Origin: Azadirachta indica
Taxonomy: Eukaryota > Streptophyta > Magnoliopsida > Sapindales > Meliaceae
Assembly (NCBI GenBank): GCA_022749755.1
Contig: CM040449.1
Span: 12,744,363-12,808,362, forward strand
Direction of reading: 5' to 3'
DNA: 64,000 nt
Positions within the stretch are counted from its first letter, which is position 1. Each line of letters starts with the position of its first letter. The notes under the pieces were generated by a model that was given only the letters and a program-made list of their open reading frames with translations, was not told where the DNA came from and searched no databases. The position numbers were made by a program, and so were the translations under genes. This document shows positions 10,783 to 23,279 of the stretch, piece by piece.

Positions 10783-12123
10783 ATGGAAGGAAATTTATCA
10801 CCAGGAGGTATGATTCCAGGTGGGCCCTCTTTTGGGGGCCTTGACTTGCAAGGATCAATGAGAGTTCACCATCAAGCTCAACACCATCCACACCCCATGC
10901 ACCAACATCACCACACTATTCCTCGTCAAGGGTCTGCAATTCATCCCTCGGTTCACAAGGGATTTCCTCTCACAATTGGGAGTATGCAAAGTTGTGATCA
11001 AACTCTTTCAATGACTGATTATAATAAAGGAGAGAGAGGAAAAAACTCAGTGAGTGATGATGATGATCCAAGCTTTGCCGAAGAGGGTGGTGAAGGTCAT
11101 AATGATGCTGGTAAAGGGAAGAAGGGATCACCCTGGCAGCGTGTGAAATGGACTGATAAGATGGTGAAGCTTTTGATTAATGCTGTGTCTTACGTAGGTG
11201 AGGATACAAGTTTGGATTGCGGTGGTGGTGCAAGAAGGAAGTTTGCAGTTTTACAAAAAAAGGGTAAATGGAAAGCAATTTCAAAAGTTATGGCTGAGAG
11301 GGGTTTCCATGTTTCGCCGCAGCAGTGTGAGGATAAGTTCAATGATCTCAATAAACGTTACAAGAGGCTTAATGATATGCTGGGTAGGGGAACTTCTTGC
11401 CAGGTGGTTGAGAATCCAGCACTTTTGGATGTTATAGACTTCTTAACAGAAAAGGAGAAGGATGATGTTAGGAAAATATTAAGCTCCAAACATCTGTTCT
11501 ATGAAGAGATGTGTTCTTACCATAATGGAAACAGATTGCATCTGCCTCATGATCCAGCATTGCAGCATTCCCTACAGCTCGCTCTTAGAAATAGAGATGA
11601 TCATGATAATGATGATGTGAGGAGGCACCAACATGATCCTGATGAAGATGATCAAGATATGGAGACGGATGATCACGATGAGTTTGAGGATAATCATGCC
11701 TCACATGGAGATGGCCGGGGAACATATACTGCAATTGGGAGCTCTGCTAAAAGGCTGAGACAAGGCCAGGCCCATGAAGATGTTTGTCTTGGAAATTCAA
11801 TGAATCCTCAAGACTTCAGCAAAAGCTCTTGCTCACACCCACAAGTTGGACAGGGTGATATGAATCAAGCTGAAAGTATGAGAGCAGCTTGGTTACAGAA
11901 GCAGTGGATTGAATCTCGCTCACTCCAATTGGAAGAGCAGAAGTTACAGATTCAAGTTGAGATGCTGGAACTGGAGAAACAGCGATTCAAGTGGCAGAGA
12001 TTTTGTAAGAAAAGAGATCGTGAATTAGAAAAGTCAAGGATGGAAAATGAGAGGATGAAGCTTGAGAATGAGCGAATGGCATTAGAGTTGAAGCAAAAGG
12101 AGATGAGTGCTGACTACAGCTAA
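10783..12123 (+). CDS. Trihelix transcription factor, SH4/SIP-like clade (At1g21200/At1g76870-like)
   Basis: Intronless frame of 446 residues. The N-terminus starts MEGNLSPGGMIPGGPSFGG, followed by a His-rich stretch (29-44) and an acidic linker (91-106). A single trihelix (Myb/SANT-like) DNA-binding domain lies at about 117-208. Helix landmarks are Trp118, Trp123 (VKWTDKMVKLL), Trp163 (GKWKAISKVM) and QCEDKFNDLNKRYKRLNDML (181-200), where the third helix has Phe186 rather than Trp. A second Asp/His-rich acidic region (272-309) precedes a basic patch SAKRLRQ (321-327). A long charged coiled coil (about 369-442) probably mediates dimerisation. The product should be a nuclear DNA-binding protein acting on GT-type elements; targets are unknown. 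Single trihelix plus C-terminal coiled coil fits the SH4/SIP side of the family, not GT-2. The start is supported by the N-terminal signature I recall for Arabidopsis homologs and by the lack of upstream in-frame coding sequence. Confidence 0.95.
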   Translation: MEGNLSPGGMIPGGPSFGGLDLQGSMRVHHQAQHHPHPMHQHHHTIPRQGSAIHPSVHKGFPLTIGSMQSCDQTLSMTDYNKGERGKNSVSDDDDPSFAEEGGEGHNDAGKGKKGSPWQRVKWTDKMVKLLINAVSYVGEDTSLDCGGGARRKFAVLQKKGKWKAISKVMAERGFHVSPQQCEDKFNDLNKRYKRLNDMLGRGTSCQVVENPALLDVIDFLTEKEKDDVRKILSSKHLFYEEMCSYHNGNRLHLPHDPALQHSLQLALRNRDDHDNDDVRRHQHDPDEDDQDMETDDHDEFEDNHASHGDGRGTYTAIGSSAKRLRQGQAHEDVCLGNSMNPQDFSKSSCSHPQVGQGDMNQAESMRAAWLQKQWIESRSLQLEEQKLQIQVEMLELEKQRFKWQRFCKKRDRELEKSRMENERMKLENERMALELKQKEMSADYS

Positions 12124-13619
12124 TTGATGCCAACTTTGTTAATAGCAGTGGTGAGACTTACGTGCAGCACACTGATTTCTTGGTAAGTGCTGTTGATTTA
12201 AATTGGAGTATCACCTATTGGCATGGAGAAACATGTCTGAAATCTTAACTATTCCTGCATATATTGTGTAGTAGTAGGATTGTGACATACCAATGGCTGG
12301 TTTTGCCTTCAGTGAAACAGTATGCCTTTGGTTGAAGAATTTTGTGGGAAAATCTTCTTGTTTAATCTTGTGTTGGGTTTAATAATTATTGTAAGTTTGA
12401 ATAATGAATATCAGACTTTTCTTTGTTTTGTTTGGTTGAATTCAGCAATATGCCTTTGTGTCATATATTCAGATTAAAGTATGTTTCATTGGTAGAGTAG
12501 AAACTTTAGCATTCAAGTTTTTGTTTGTATCCAATGTGCATGTTACACTAGCCTTCGTATCTATAGGTATTGACAACAAGTATGTGGAGAATTCTTCACT
12601 TACTGAAAGTCAAGGATTATGCAGTATTGTGCTTATAGATTGTTTGTCATGTTACTGTAAGTGCAGCGTGGGTGTCCTTTTCCTTTCTCTTGGGCTGAGG
12701 ACTGGTCAATTTTTATGGAGGGTCAACTTCTTGAAGTTCTACTATTTTGTATATAAACAGATCTTTATAATCACTGCTTTCGGGTACAATGGTTTTGTGG
12801 AACGGGTATCTACTGCCTTCTCTATAACTGTCTGCTTGCCAGTGATAATACTGAACTTTTGGCTTTTTCAGTTGATTCCTTAGCAGGTGTAATCGTGCTA
12901 GTGTCTTATGCATATATAGGATAACAGTTAGCACTGCTATCTATAACGTCATTTTCATCTGTCAAAAGGTATAAAGCAATAAATATTGGGATTTTTGCAC
13001 TCTTGGATATCTTGAACTTCTTGGAACTGCTAATTGATATAAATGATAATTTTGTTTGAAAGACCTCGTTTACATTCTTATCTTGTCATTTAGGCTATAA
13101 AGACTCGTATGACCTTTTATTTTTTATTTTTATCAGAGTTGAGGTTATAGAAAGCATTCAGAACCTTATATTTCTCTCATTAGCTTCTGGACAATTATGT
13201 TCTTGAAGATTTTCCCAGCCATGACTCCTGATATCATCTATAGTTGTTTAATGGTTTTCATAGAGGAGAGAATATATAGATTTTTCAAGATGCATATACA
13301 CAGCTATGAATAGGGAAAGAAAATTTTCATATATGTGCGGTGTATTATATTTTCATCTAAAAATAATTGGAAGAAGGTAAAGTGGGAAGAGACAGTGGCT
13401 GTACTGTGATGTTCAAAGTTGGGACCAGAGTCTGTGGTAGTCAACATGAATTCTCTAGATTAACTTGGATACTCCATATTGATAGTTGTAAGATATGCAA
13501 GATGTTGCCCACTCTTTTCTCAATTTTTGCATCTCTAGATGTATTTAGGCATGCATCTCCTTTATATAGGAATCCAAAGATCCAGTAATTTGGTAACTAC
13601 TTTTGGGGAGATTTAAATT

Positions 13620-13889
13620 TCAGTTTTGGGTCTTAATTTTGGATTCTGTCAGTCTAGAAATCATGCCTGATTCCAGAACATGATCAGTTGCTGCTTTGCT
13701 AAAAGCAAACTTTCTCATTTTACTAAGTGGTCTTACTGCTTTCCTAAAAGCAAACTTTCTCATTTTACTAAGTGGTTGTAAGACATATTGCAAGTTGTTG
13801 ATCTTGTGCTCCTCTGTAGGATAAGGGACTCTTGGATACCATCTTCCTTGTATATCATCACCTGTCCTCTCAGTGACATGGACACACAT
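13620..13889 (-). other. Protein-like minus-strand ORF containing a 45-bp duplication
   Basis: The frame is open for 89 codons with GRWYPRVPYPTEEHKINN early on. It then has two copies of PLSKMRKFAF (a 15-codon repeat caused by the DNA duplication at 13691-13780). No domain recognised. It ends at a stop at 13620. It could be an exon of a decayed gene that also includes 14282-14590, or a chance ORF. The 45-bp repeat preserves the frame, which is expected for any multiple of three and so is weak evidence. Confidence 0.2.
13691..13780. repeat. 45-bp tandem duplication
   Basis: Two adjacent near-identical copies, 13691-13735 and 13736-13780, share AAAAGCAAACTTTCTCATTT and the following TACTAAGTGGT exactly. 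The few differences are confined to the copy edges, so the duplication is recent. Confidence 0.9.
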
Positions 13890-14281
13890 GCTTTATTGCA
13901 CATCAAAATTCATTCATGATGTTTTGCTAGTCAAATTTATATCATACAATCAAACATATTGTGGTTATCTTGTGTCTATAAGATTTTCGGTTCTGTTTTA
14001 AGTGATTATTAATATCCAACATGCAAGTTTTCACATGTTCCAGAAGCTGCACAAATAACATCCTCTTATCATCTTTCCTATCTTGATGGACATTTACCTT
14101 TGTAGATTATCCCTGTTTATTTGAGTAGTTGTTCCAGTGGCACCTCGAAAAATAATGCTGCATGCATTTTAGAGCTGCCCAAACTCCAAACTTGAGGGTT
14201 GTATTTTGTAATTGGATAGGAGCCACTTCTTGTAATCTTTTAAACCTTTATGTCTTGGCTATAAGCTGCTAATTAGCAACT

Positions 14282-14602
14282 CTATGTTTGCCGAACAAGT
14301 TCTCGCAACAATGCATGAATTGCCAAATTTTTCTTGCATTTAAGGAATAATTTGGATGCTATATTATATGTTCCTGCTGCGTTCGCAGCCATCAAGGGAG
14401 GAAGCAGCTGACTAGAGGAAAATGATCTTATTAGCATTAGATTGTTCTCTTTCATATAAAGTAAGCTTGGTGCTTCATCATTGGGAAGAGGTGGGCTTGC
14501 AGAGTTACTTGATGAAGATCCATCTCTGATTTTTGTGAATTTTCTCAAATTATGATCAGAGGGCACCACTGTCAAGATATTGGTCCACATGCTTGGCTGG
14601 AA
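14282..14602 (-). other. Possible terminal exon of an unidentified minus-strand gene
   Basis: A 102-codon frame (14590 down to 14282) has protein-like composition: a Ser-rich part SSSSNSASPPLPNDEAP, then LLPPLMAANAAGTYN, then a basic, leucine-rich end with HALLRELVRQT before a TAG stop. A good acceptor, TTTCCAG, ends at 14603 just before the frame. Upstream on the same strand, a strong donor (CTCGAGG|GTGAGTT, near 14994) ends a short stretch whose reading frame joins this exon in phase. No start codon was found for that upstream piece. No family recognised; it may be a gene relic or chance. Confidence 0.25.
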
Positions 14603-16093
14603 ATCTCTTCTTCATTTTTATGTCTGTGGTCTTAATCATGCAGTTTTCTTCCTATTATCTTTCTAACCTTAACTTAGAGCATAAAATTCATGTGCATGAA
14701 CTTCTTTTGTGAAGAAATAGGACTCTGTAGCCAGGTTCCTTAGTGCTTCATAATATTTTCTGGCCATTTTTCTTTACTGTTTTTCCTTGACTTCCTTTGG
14801 TATTCATTTGGAAATTCTGATGCCATGTTTGCTTGATGCTAGAGAAGCCTGGAAAGTATAAAGCAGTTTTACTGACATCATTTAAGCCTATTTTCATGTT
14901 ACCAAACCAGTTTAATTTCTTAGCACAGACCATAGACCAGATGATCCAAAACTGGATGCTTGATTTGTGAGATACAGGACGAAGCGAACTCACCCTCGAG
15001 GATCGATCTTTAGATCTATTGCTACTTCGCAAGATATATTATGAACTATGCTGTTTATTTATTTCTTGATTGAATCTTCCGAACTGTAATGAAGGTATTT
15101 TACAGGCTGCATTCGTTCCTTTATTCTATTATGTCAGGTAAAAGATAGTTCAATAATAGATATAAGTACTGATACATGCAGCTTGTTACTCTTGATCTCA
15201 AAATGATTTAACAGATATTTCAACTGGTGAAGGAACCAGAGTGTTTTGTTATGTTGTGTTCTGGAATTTCTGTTCTTACTATGTGTTTGAATTATTGGTT
15301 GTATGTAGAACTACTGTTGAAGTTTAAGTAGTGGATAGATCTTAAATGGAACAGCTGTTTGATAACTGCAGTTTTTGTATTACTTGTTTCATGCATTCAC
15401 TCAAGACGTGTTGCCTCTCTGACCCACCCATTTGTCTGGCCACTAACTGCAACTACTTGCTATCAGGTCTTTTCATTATTTTTTAGAAAAAAAAAATTTA
15501 TATTAAAAAAAAAAAAAGATGATAACATTTCTTTGAGTTGTTAGTATTTTACAAATAAGGACACAATTTGTCATTTATAACACATAGGTCCTTGATACTG
15601 GAACCCTCCTTGAGATAACAAAATTATCTTTTATAAGATTGAATTTGGGTAAAAATTTAGGATGTCTAACATTATTTGTTTTGACCATAATATGTAATAA
15701 GGGTATTTAGTCGTTTCATAGGAGGTTGGTGACAAAGTGAGGGACTCATTTGTCTTAATTAAAAACAATGTGTTCTTCTTGTAAAAGGGGAGAAAATTAG
15801 AGGCCCGGATGTTATTATACTGTAACATATGCATTCAAATAGAAGCTGAGGATGACCTCAAAAGCAATTTTAAATTGTGTGAATGTGAAAGGCATAGAGC
15901 ATTATTTGAATTCCATCCAGCTGAAAATACTTTGTAAAATCAAAGAATCAATTTGTTTTCAGTCAAACTTCAAGGAAAATTCAATGAAAAATTTTCCCCT
16001 TATGTTGGTCCAGTACAATGAAATAGAATAGCAGGAGCAAGTCCTATATAACGTCAGTGAAAATGTTAGGAGGGTGGTCTCAGCCTGAAAGGT

Positions 16094-16128
16094 TGAAAGC
16101 AGAAAGCAGAAAGCAGAAAGCAGAAAGC
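16094..16128. repeat. 7-bp minisatellite (AGAAAGC)n
   Basis: Five near-perfect tandem units of GAAAGCA, followed by the variant AAGCTGAAGC. A poly(T) run lies just downstream at 16145-16159. Confidence 0.9.
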
Positions 16129-18954
16129 TGAAGCTAAAAGCACTTTTTTTTTTTTTTTCATGCGTTGTCTAGGCAAGAATCAATGAATCATTCTAAGTGA
16201 TTTTGGACCACTCTTTTCTTACTTTGGCTGTAGCAGAAAAAAAGCAGATGGGTTAAATTGTTGTTTTGTTGACAATCATCTTACAACAATTTGGTCCAAT
16301 TTTCATGCTTAATTTCAACTTTTCAAACTGCTTCTGCTTCTAGTACTGGAGCTTGCTTACGCTGAAAATATGATAATATTTTGACCTTTCTTAATGTAGG
16401 ACAGAGGTAAGGGAGAAAAACCAAATTTACCCATTATTTGTTTTAATCTTTTTAGTAATTAATTTTTTATTTTCTTTAAAATTATATATTTTTTTTGTGA
16501 TTTAAATTATTTTTATCGGTTTGGTTAATATCTAATTCTGCTAATAAAAAAGTAAACCGTGTTATATTTTTATTAGCCCACCTTATATGACCTATAAGCC
16601 TATTAATCTTGTATCGTATTGCACTTGTGCCTATACAAAATTTTAAATTTTGTGTTTCTATTTTTCTTAAACTTCTTATTTTGAAAATAATTAAACATCA
16701 CTCAATTATTATTAAAAATATTGTTGATTTTTTATTTTTAAATATTTTAACATATTTTAATCAATTATCTATCTTTCATGTCGACTTGTATGTTGGTTTA
16801 TATTACTTTCATACATAAAATGTTAGTTCAATACAAACTCATCTTATACCTCTACCCCTTAGTCTTAAACTTATGAAATTTAACAAAGTACATCAACTGA
16901 AGTTTCAACGATAAAAAATGACTCTAATAATATAAATATTTACATTTAAAATCACTAATTTACATACAAACTTTAAAAGACTACAATATCAGTTTATTAT
17001 AAAAATAAAACTATAATTTGAACCACAAATTTAATATTTACTAAATAATGAGATTCAAATTACATATTTTTTTATGTGGTCCTAAAAATTATTATTAATC
17101 GAACCAATAGATAATTACTGATATCACAAACACCTTTTGTGGGTACCGTTTAGAAAATGAAAAGTGAAGGTATGAAAGCATTACCAAACATAAAACAAAA
17201 TAAGAAAAAGAAAAGGGGTGTCAAAGCAAAAGGCTTATCTTGTTATCCAATTGTGTCACAATCAAAAGAAACAGACACAAGTAACAAAGAGGGAAATAAA
17301 AGTAGAGAAATAGACAGGAGAAGGAACGTGGGTTTTTGTTAGCACTCTTAATTGGTCACTTTATTTTATTTTATGTATTTATATTTATATTTATATTTAT
17401 ATTTAATTCAATTTAATTTAATTTAAGTTGTTTTTTGTGTCACATGATTGGGGCCTCCACTTTTCAATTGCTAGATCAATATGGCCTTTTTGAGTGCTTG
17501 GCTTTGCTTCTTTTGGGGTCCATTCTCCATCACCCTTTTCCTAAATGCGTACTTTGGTGGCCATTCTTTTGCTAATAATTAGTTTCTATTTTTACTTTCA
17601 TTTCTAGCATAATAGTAGAGAATTTATCAAAAATAATTAGATTTGTACTATTATAAGATAGTTCAAAAATTTACGTTCAATATAAATGATGTTTACCCTA
17701 ATCATAATCGTAGAGATAAAAGTTTACACGTAATAAGTCGAGAGATTTCTATTTAAATTATATTTTTAGGGTATTAGTTACATTTAAAAGGATCCGAATT
17801 CATATGAAATTTGGACATAAACGACTACCCAAATAGAGATTAAAAAAATAAAATTATATAGCTTCTATGTATTTTAAGAAATTCTACTGACTAAATCTAC
17901 TAATACCCATAAAATATTATATCATATATTTTTATTTTTCTATAAAAGTCTCAAGATGCTATTAGTATTAATAGGAGGCAATTAGTTTTCTAAGAGTTCT
18001 TTTTTTAAAATAATTTCCTGTTAACAATGATGGCATATAACCATATATAGCTTATCTTAATCATTCATTTTAAGTTTCACAATAATTTTGGTAATCTTTT
18101 TTTTATTATTATAAGACCCTTTGAAATTTTATAATATTAGAATTAAAAAGAAAGTAAAAAATAAATAATACAAAATATTGAAGTGATAATATAAATTATT
18201 AACCTAACACATAAAATTAGTAAGAAAGTACAATTAATTTGTGACATGAAATGTCAAAATTAACATCATTCAATATCAACCCAATTAAATATTACAATTC
18301 ACATGTATGATATCGATAGTGATTTGATATTACTCAAAGTTTTGAATTAGAATGCACATGGTTCCATGTTCTAGTGATAAAAATAGAACTAAATAATTAG
18401 CAATATTTAGCCACAACATAGCATGAGATCTTATCACATGGGTCTGATTGCTTGAAATTTACTTCTCAAATTCAATAATCAATTATTAATCTTTAATTAA
18501 TTAAACTTCCTCTAGGTGTTATATATATGATATATAATATATGCTAACAAATTAATAATTAATCACTACAGAAGCTTCTAGGAATTGCCATGAATATATA
18601 GTTTTCAAATAGGATGTTGGTTAACAATAGAGCTAGGGTTTGACATTTTATATAAGAAAAAATCATTGAAATTCTTATCATAATGTTTCTTTTCTGTTTT
18701 TAATATGGGTTAATTAATTAAGAGGAGAAAAGTATAGTATAAAACTAGTAAGAAAAGTGACAAACGTCATAATTGTTGATGAAAGCATACAAAAGTCTAT
18801 TATTATAACATTATTTATTTAATAAATTTTCTTCATGCTTAGGCCATGTTGACGGGTCACATTCAAGTTATATTGGCCAAATAACAATTGCTATTGAGTG
18901 TGTAACTTGAATGTTTGGTGGGCTCTTTACGAAATATGTGATGCATATCCCAAT

Positions 18955-19455
18955 CTATATATATATATGATATAGATACAATTTGATAAAAAATATATAT
19001 TTAAAATTTTGTGAGTCTTGAATTTAGTGAAAACCCACTTTAAAATTATCAAAACTATTATTGAAGTAATATAAAATATAGAGAATTTATTAATTTCTTG
19101 AAATTTTATAAAATTAAGAAAATTTTTACGAACAAAAATTATAAATTTATTCGTATAAATGATTTTTTTTTAAAATACTTCACAAAATTACTAGAAATTT
19201 TTTTTATTAGATGTTGCATATATATATATATATATATTCATAAAATTTGATAAAAAAAAATATATCTAAACTTTTATGAGTTGTAAATTTAGTGGAAACC
19301 CTTTATAAGATTTTCAAAATTATTATAGAACTTGCGTAAAATTTATCGGAGAGAATTTTCTGAAATTTTCATAAAATTAAGAAAATTTTTACAAAATAAA
19401 TTATAAATGTATTCATACAAGAAATTGTTTAAAAACACTTCATAAAATTGCTAAT
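18955..19455. repeat. Diverged tandem duplication, period about 263 bp
   Basis: Two copies follow one another, about 18955-19215 and 19216-19455. Both start at a TA microsatellite. They share ATTTGATAAAAAA, then GAATTTAGTG(A/G)AAACCC, then AAATTAAGAAAATTTTTAC (19111 and 19374), then CTTCA(C/T)AAAATT. The TA tract at each start may have driven slippage or unequal exchange. No ORF. Confidence 0.75.
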
Positions 19456-19887
19456 TTTTTTTAAATTTCATATACAGTCTAAATTGGTTATATTAATAAT
19501 AAAATAAATGCAATTTTTTTTCCAAAAAATTGAATAATTAAGTATATATTATTAGATCAGACAAAAAATATATCTCTATACAATTTATTAGAAACTTTCT
19601 TGCAAGAAAGAAATTTGTCTATCTTTTCTTTTCAAATGGGGAAGGTGTATCCAAAATAAGACTAGACCTAGAAAAGGGGAGATACAACAAATTATTCCAA
19701 AATTTTGTGTTGTCATAAAGGTAAATTTATTTGTTTCTTCAAAAAAGAAAGATATAAAACAAAAAAAAGAATGAAAAATAAACAAGAAGGGGAAAAAAAA
19801 AAAAAGGAATCAACTTGGTGGGTTGCTTAGCTGGTGACAGATAAATCAATAGAAGGTTAAACTCACTATCACATGGTAGACAACAGC

Positions 19888-19949
<62 letters not shown>
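19888..19949. repeat. Long (TA)n(GA)n microsatellite
   Basis: About 24 bases of alternating TA followed by about 37 bases of alternating GA. It has the same TA-to-GA order as 8557-8597 and 40742-40773, and would be highly variable between individuals. Confidence 0.95.
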
Positions 19950-19950
<1 letters not shown>

Positions 19951-21539
19951 TACATTCATATCACATGCCCACCCATGTGAACAACTTAACCTTCTTTTAT
20001 TTGTCTACTTGTAACTTTTCAATCTCAACCAGTAAATCAAAAGTCAGCCAGCTATATAATTTCAATTTTTTTTTATTTTTATTTATTGTTTTGTTTTCCA
20101 TCTCATCAATTTGAAAAAAATGACCGACAATTCCTTAAAGTATTGTCAAATCTACGTTTAATTTTAATAATTTGAAAATTATCTGTTTAAATTTTGATTT
20201 GATTTCAATGATGTGCTTAAAATAAGTTGTTTTTGCTATTTTTAGATTTTAAGTTTTTCCGATTTATGTAATAATATAATGAATTTTAAAAAATAGGTGA
20301 TAAAAGAAGATCGATACTTATTTTGAGTACACAATCTATTTAATGGATTAAGTGTTAAATAAGTAATTTTTAAAATATTAGAATCAAAATATATATTAAA
20401 CCGTAATTTAGAGACTTAACAATCTTTTTTCAATTAATTTTGACAATTCATAAACAAAGTTATTGTATTGTATATAAGAATCTAGCGAACATCTTCTAAT
20501 TTTTTTGATTTTTTTGTTGTAATTCATAACTTTTCATAATTTAGGCATTGAAATAAAATGGTTAAAAATTATAATAAAAATATTAAAAATTATAACGTAA
20601 AAAATTAAGATGTATGATGTGTTTTCGTTCATAATTGCTAATCTCATCAATTTTTTTTAAATAAATAAATAAATGGCAATTTTTTTTTGGAAATCATTTA
20701 TATAATCAACTTTGAAAATTTTTGAGAGCAGATGAAAAATTAAATGGGTTAAAATTTGAAAGTTGATGGGATACTATACTCTATCCCTATTTAATTTTTC
20801 ATTTAATTCTAACTATTTATGAGCTTTACGTCATTTACTTTGAAATTATGATGTCAGTAATGTCAGAAAATATTAAGTATATATGAATCTCGTTTTCCTA
20901 GTACAATTTATTTCAATGTATCCTGAATCTAGATTCAATATTTACATACCTACTTTTTTGTTTTTCCATTATAGAAAATTATTATATTAAACTTTTTTAA
21001 CAAAATATTAATTATAACATAAATTTTTGTATATATATATATATATAATGATTATACATTTTGAATTTGAAATAAAAAAATGAAGAAGTTATTATACGAT
21101 TAAGTCACAATTTAAGTTTATATAATTTATACGAATCATAAAGTAACATTCTATTATTATCATATGTTTTATATTTTTATTAAAGTAAAAAAAGATAAAT
21201 TATTGCAGTTGTTTGTAAGAATAAAATTTATATAAACATTTGTATTTTTAATATTATTATTGTAAAGTAATAAAAAATTATAACTTATATGACTGTTTAT
21301 GTGAATAATATCTCTAGTTTTAAAGAATATATTTTAATTTGTATAAAATGGTAAAATAGTAAAAAATATTTTAATTTAATTAGAATGTATTAATGATTAT
21401 ACACATTTAAGATTAATTAAAGGGTTTCACTAACTTTTGACTAGATGTTTGTTTGAGTCCTTCTTTTGATAGGACTCTCCCGACCTATGTCGGGTTTATT
21501 AACTACTACATGTGTGGGAAGGTTTTTTTTTTTATTATT

Positions 21540-21860
21540 TAAAGATAGATATTTGCCTTTAATTTTAGGATAAATGTTGATATGATGTGCAGTTTTCTAC
21601 CATATGTGTGAGAAAATTTTTCTCTAATTTAATAATAGATATGCGAGAAAGGTAGATATATTCCTCTAATTTTAGAATAAATATTCGAAATACATTATAA
21701 TTGTCTATATAAATTTTCGAAGGTAAATATTTACCTCTAATTTAAAAGTAAATATATGAAATAAGTAGATGTTTGCTTTTAATTTGATAATAGATATTTG
21801 GGTCAGATAAATATTCGCCTGTATTTTTAAAGTAGACATTTAGAGCGCGCTATAAACGTT
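21540..21860. repeat. Decayed minisatellite-like array, unit about 40-50 bp or multiples
   Basis: At least five related units carry the core GATA(A/G)ATATTxGCCTxTAATTTTA followed by xATAAATATT. They begin near 21543, 21651, 21722, 21761 and 21805. Copies differ at many sites and some have insertions. The array follows the CCCGACCTATGTCGGG palindrome at 21479, so it may be the inside of an old transposable element. Confidence 0.55.
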
Positions 21861-23233
21861 TATATGAAAATTTGAGATAGATTTTTAATTGTACTGTTGG
21901 GTGATTATAAACTAATTTGTCATTAAAACAATTAATAATTCTTGAAAAAGTAAAAAAAAAAAAATTGCATAATACAATAACATTGATTTTATTGTACAAA
22001 CAACAACTATGAATTTAAAACCTTAAATAATATATCCCAAGGTATCTTTGATGATTGCTACAAATTAATTATGCATTATGATTCAGAAGCAGAGAGTGGT
22101 GCGTTTATTATTCTTTTGAGATCTCTATGCATCTCTCAACTCAACTCAAACTCCAATGATGGAATCACTAAAAATACTTTCAGAAAACACTATCATTGTT
22201 GCATTATTTTTCAAAGTATACACACCAACTTTTAATTAATTAATCAATTAATTAACATAATTAAAAGATTAATTTATTTCTATTGGTGGGTTCTTCACGT
22301 TTTTGGCAACTAATATACAATATGATTAAGTTTTTAATATTTGTAATTAGCTAGCAGAATAAGTGCTTTCACGTTTCTGCTTCTACAAAATCTTCCTTCA
22401 ACAAGATCTGTTGCCACCTCTGCAACAATAATATTATAATAAATGATTTCAAAATGATTTATATTATGCCTTAATTAAATTATTAAAAATATATATTAAT
22501 TTGATATCTCATTTTATTTTCGGTCTCATTATATTTGTGTTTATTTTGATTTATTGAATTCATGTATCATGTTAACAAATATTAGATTTACATAACTTAA
22601 ATTTGAAATAATAATGTTGAATTTTTACTCGAGAGTTAAATAATATTTTTCAGTTATATGATTGATTAATAATATATAATATTTAAATTAAAAAAAAAAA
22701 AATAAATATAAAACGTCAAATTTGTGACTTAAAATATTATAATTAATTGTTAAAAGATAAAAAATTATCTATTTACGAGATTTTAATAATTTTTTTTTAA
22801 ATGTGAATATCTAAAAGAAAAAGATCCTAATATTCAATATATAAATACAAAAACTTTTCTGATATAAAAATATTATTACATATATTATCATAGTTACAAA
22901 ACCCTACATGTTTTATAGAGAGATATACATAGAGAGATTTATAATTCATAGAGAAGAAAGAGTACCCTATTGTTCAATATTAAGGGCGACATTTTATATA
23001 TTATTAATTATTATATAAGAGTCATTGTCGTGCAACGATTATATGATACAATCGCAATAAAATGACAATTGAATTGCATTAACTTAAACTGTGTGCGGTT
23101 TTCTAATTGGCTTAAAAACCTCTATTTTCTATTTATTTCATGTGACTATATTATACAATCGCAACACTCTAGTTTTAGTAGTTATATAAACTATTACGAT
23201 CTATATATCATAATATTACATATTATCTAGGCC

Positions 23234-23278
<45 letters not shown>
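23234..23278. repeat. (TAA)n microsatellite
   Basis: About 15 uninterrupted AAT/TAA units. Confidence 0.95.

Positions 23279-23279
<1 letters not shown>

Larger units (their letters stand above)
12124..15480 (+). other. Long, less AT-rich downstream zone of gene 1 (possible spliced 3' UTR)
   Basis: For more than 3 kb after the stop codon the sequence is clearly less AT-rich than the intergenic DNA on either side and looks transcribed. A strong donor-like site TTG|GTAAGTG lies at 12182/12183, about 60 nt after the stop. A second one, GTG|GTGAGA, is at 12150/12151. Acceptor-like sites include TTGAATTCAG ending at about 12444 and TTTTTCAG ending at about 12871. The plus-strand ORFs (12458-12883, 13367-13588) do not look like proteins. 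On the minus strand two ORFs (13620-13889 and 14282-14590) look more protein-like and are listed separately. From the sequence alone I cannot decide between a long 3' UTR, a non-coding RNA and an antisense gene relic. Confidence 0.4.

Noticed and set aside
11198..11437. ORF inside gene 1 in another frame
   Set aside because: A shadow of the trihelix coding sequence, which has clear domain support in the main frame.
12458..12883. 141-codon plus-strand ORF behind gene 1
   Set aside because: Composition is Phe/Val/Ile-rich without any motif, it lies in the probable 3' UTR, and it starts without an ATG. Treated as chance.
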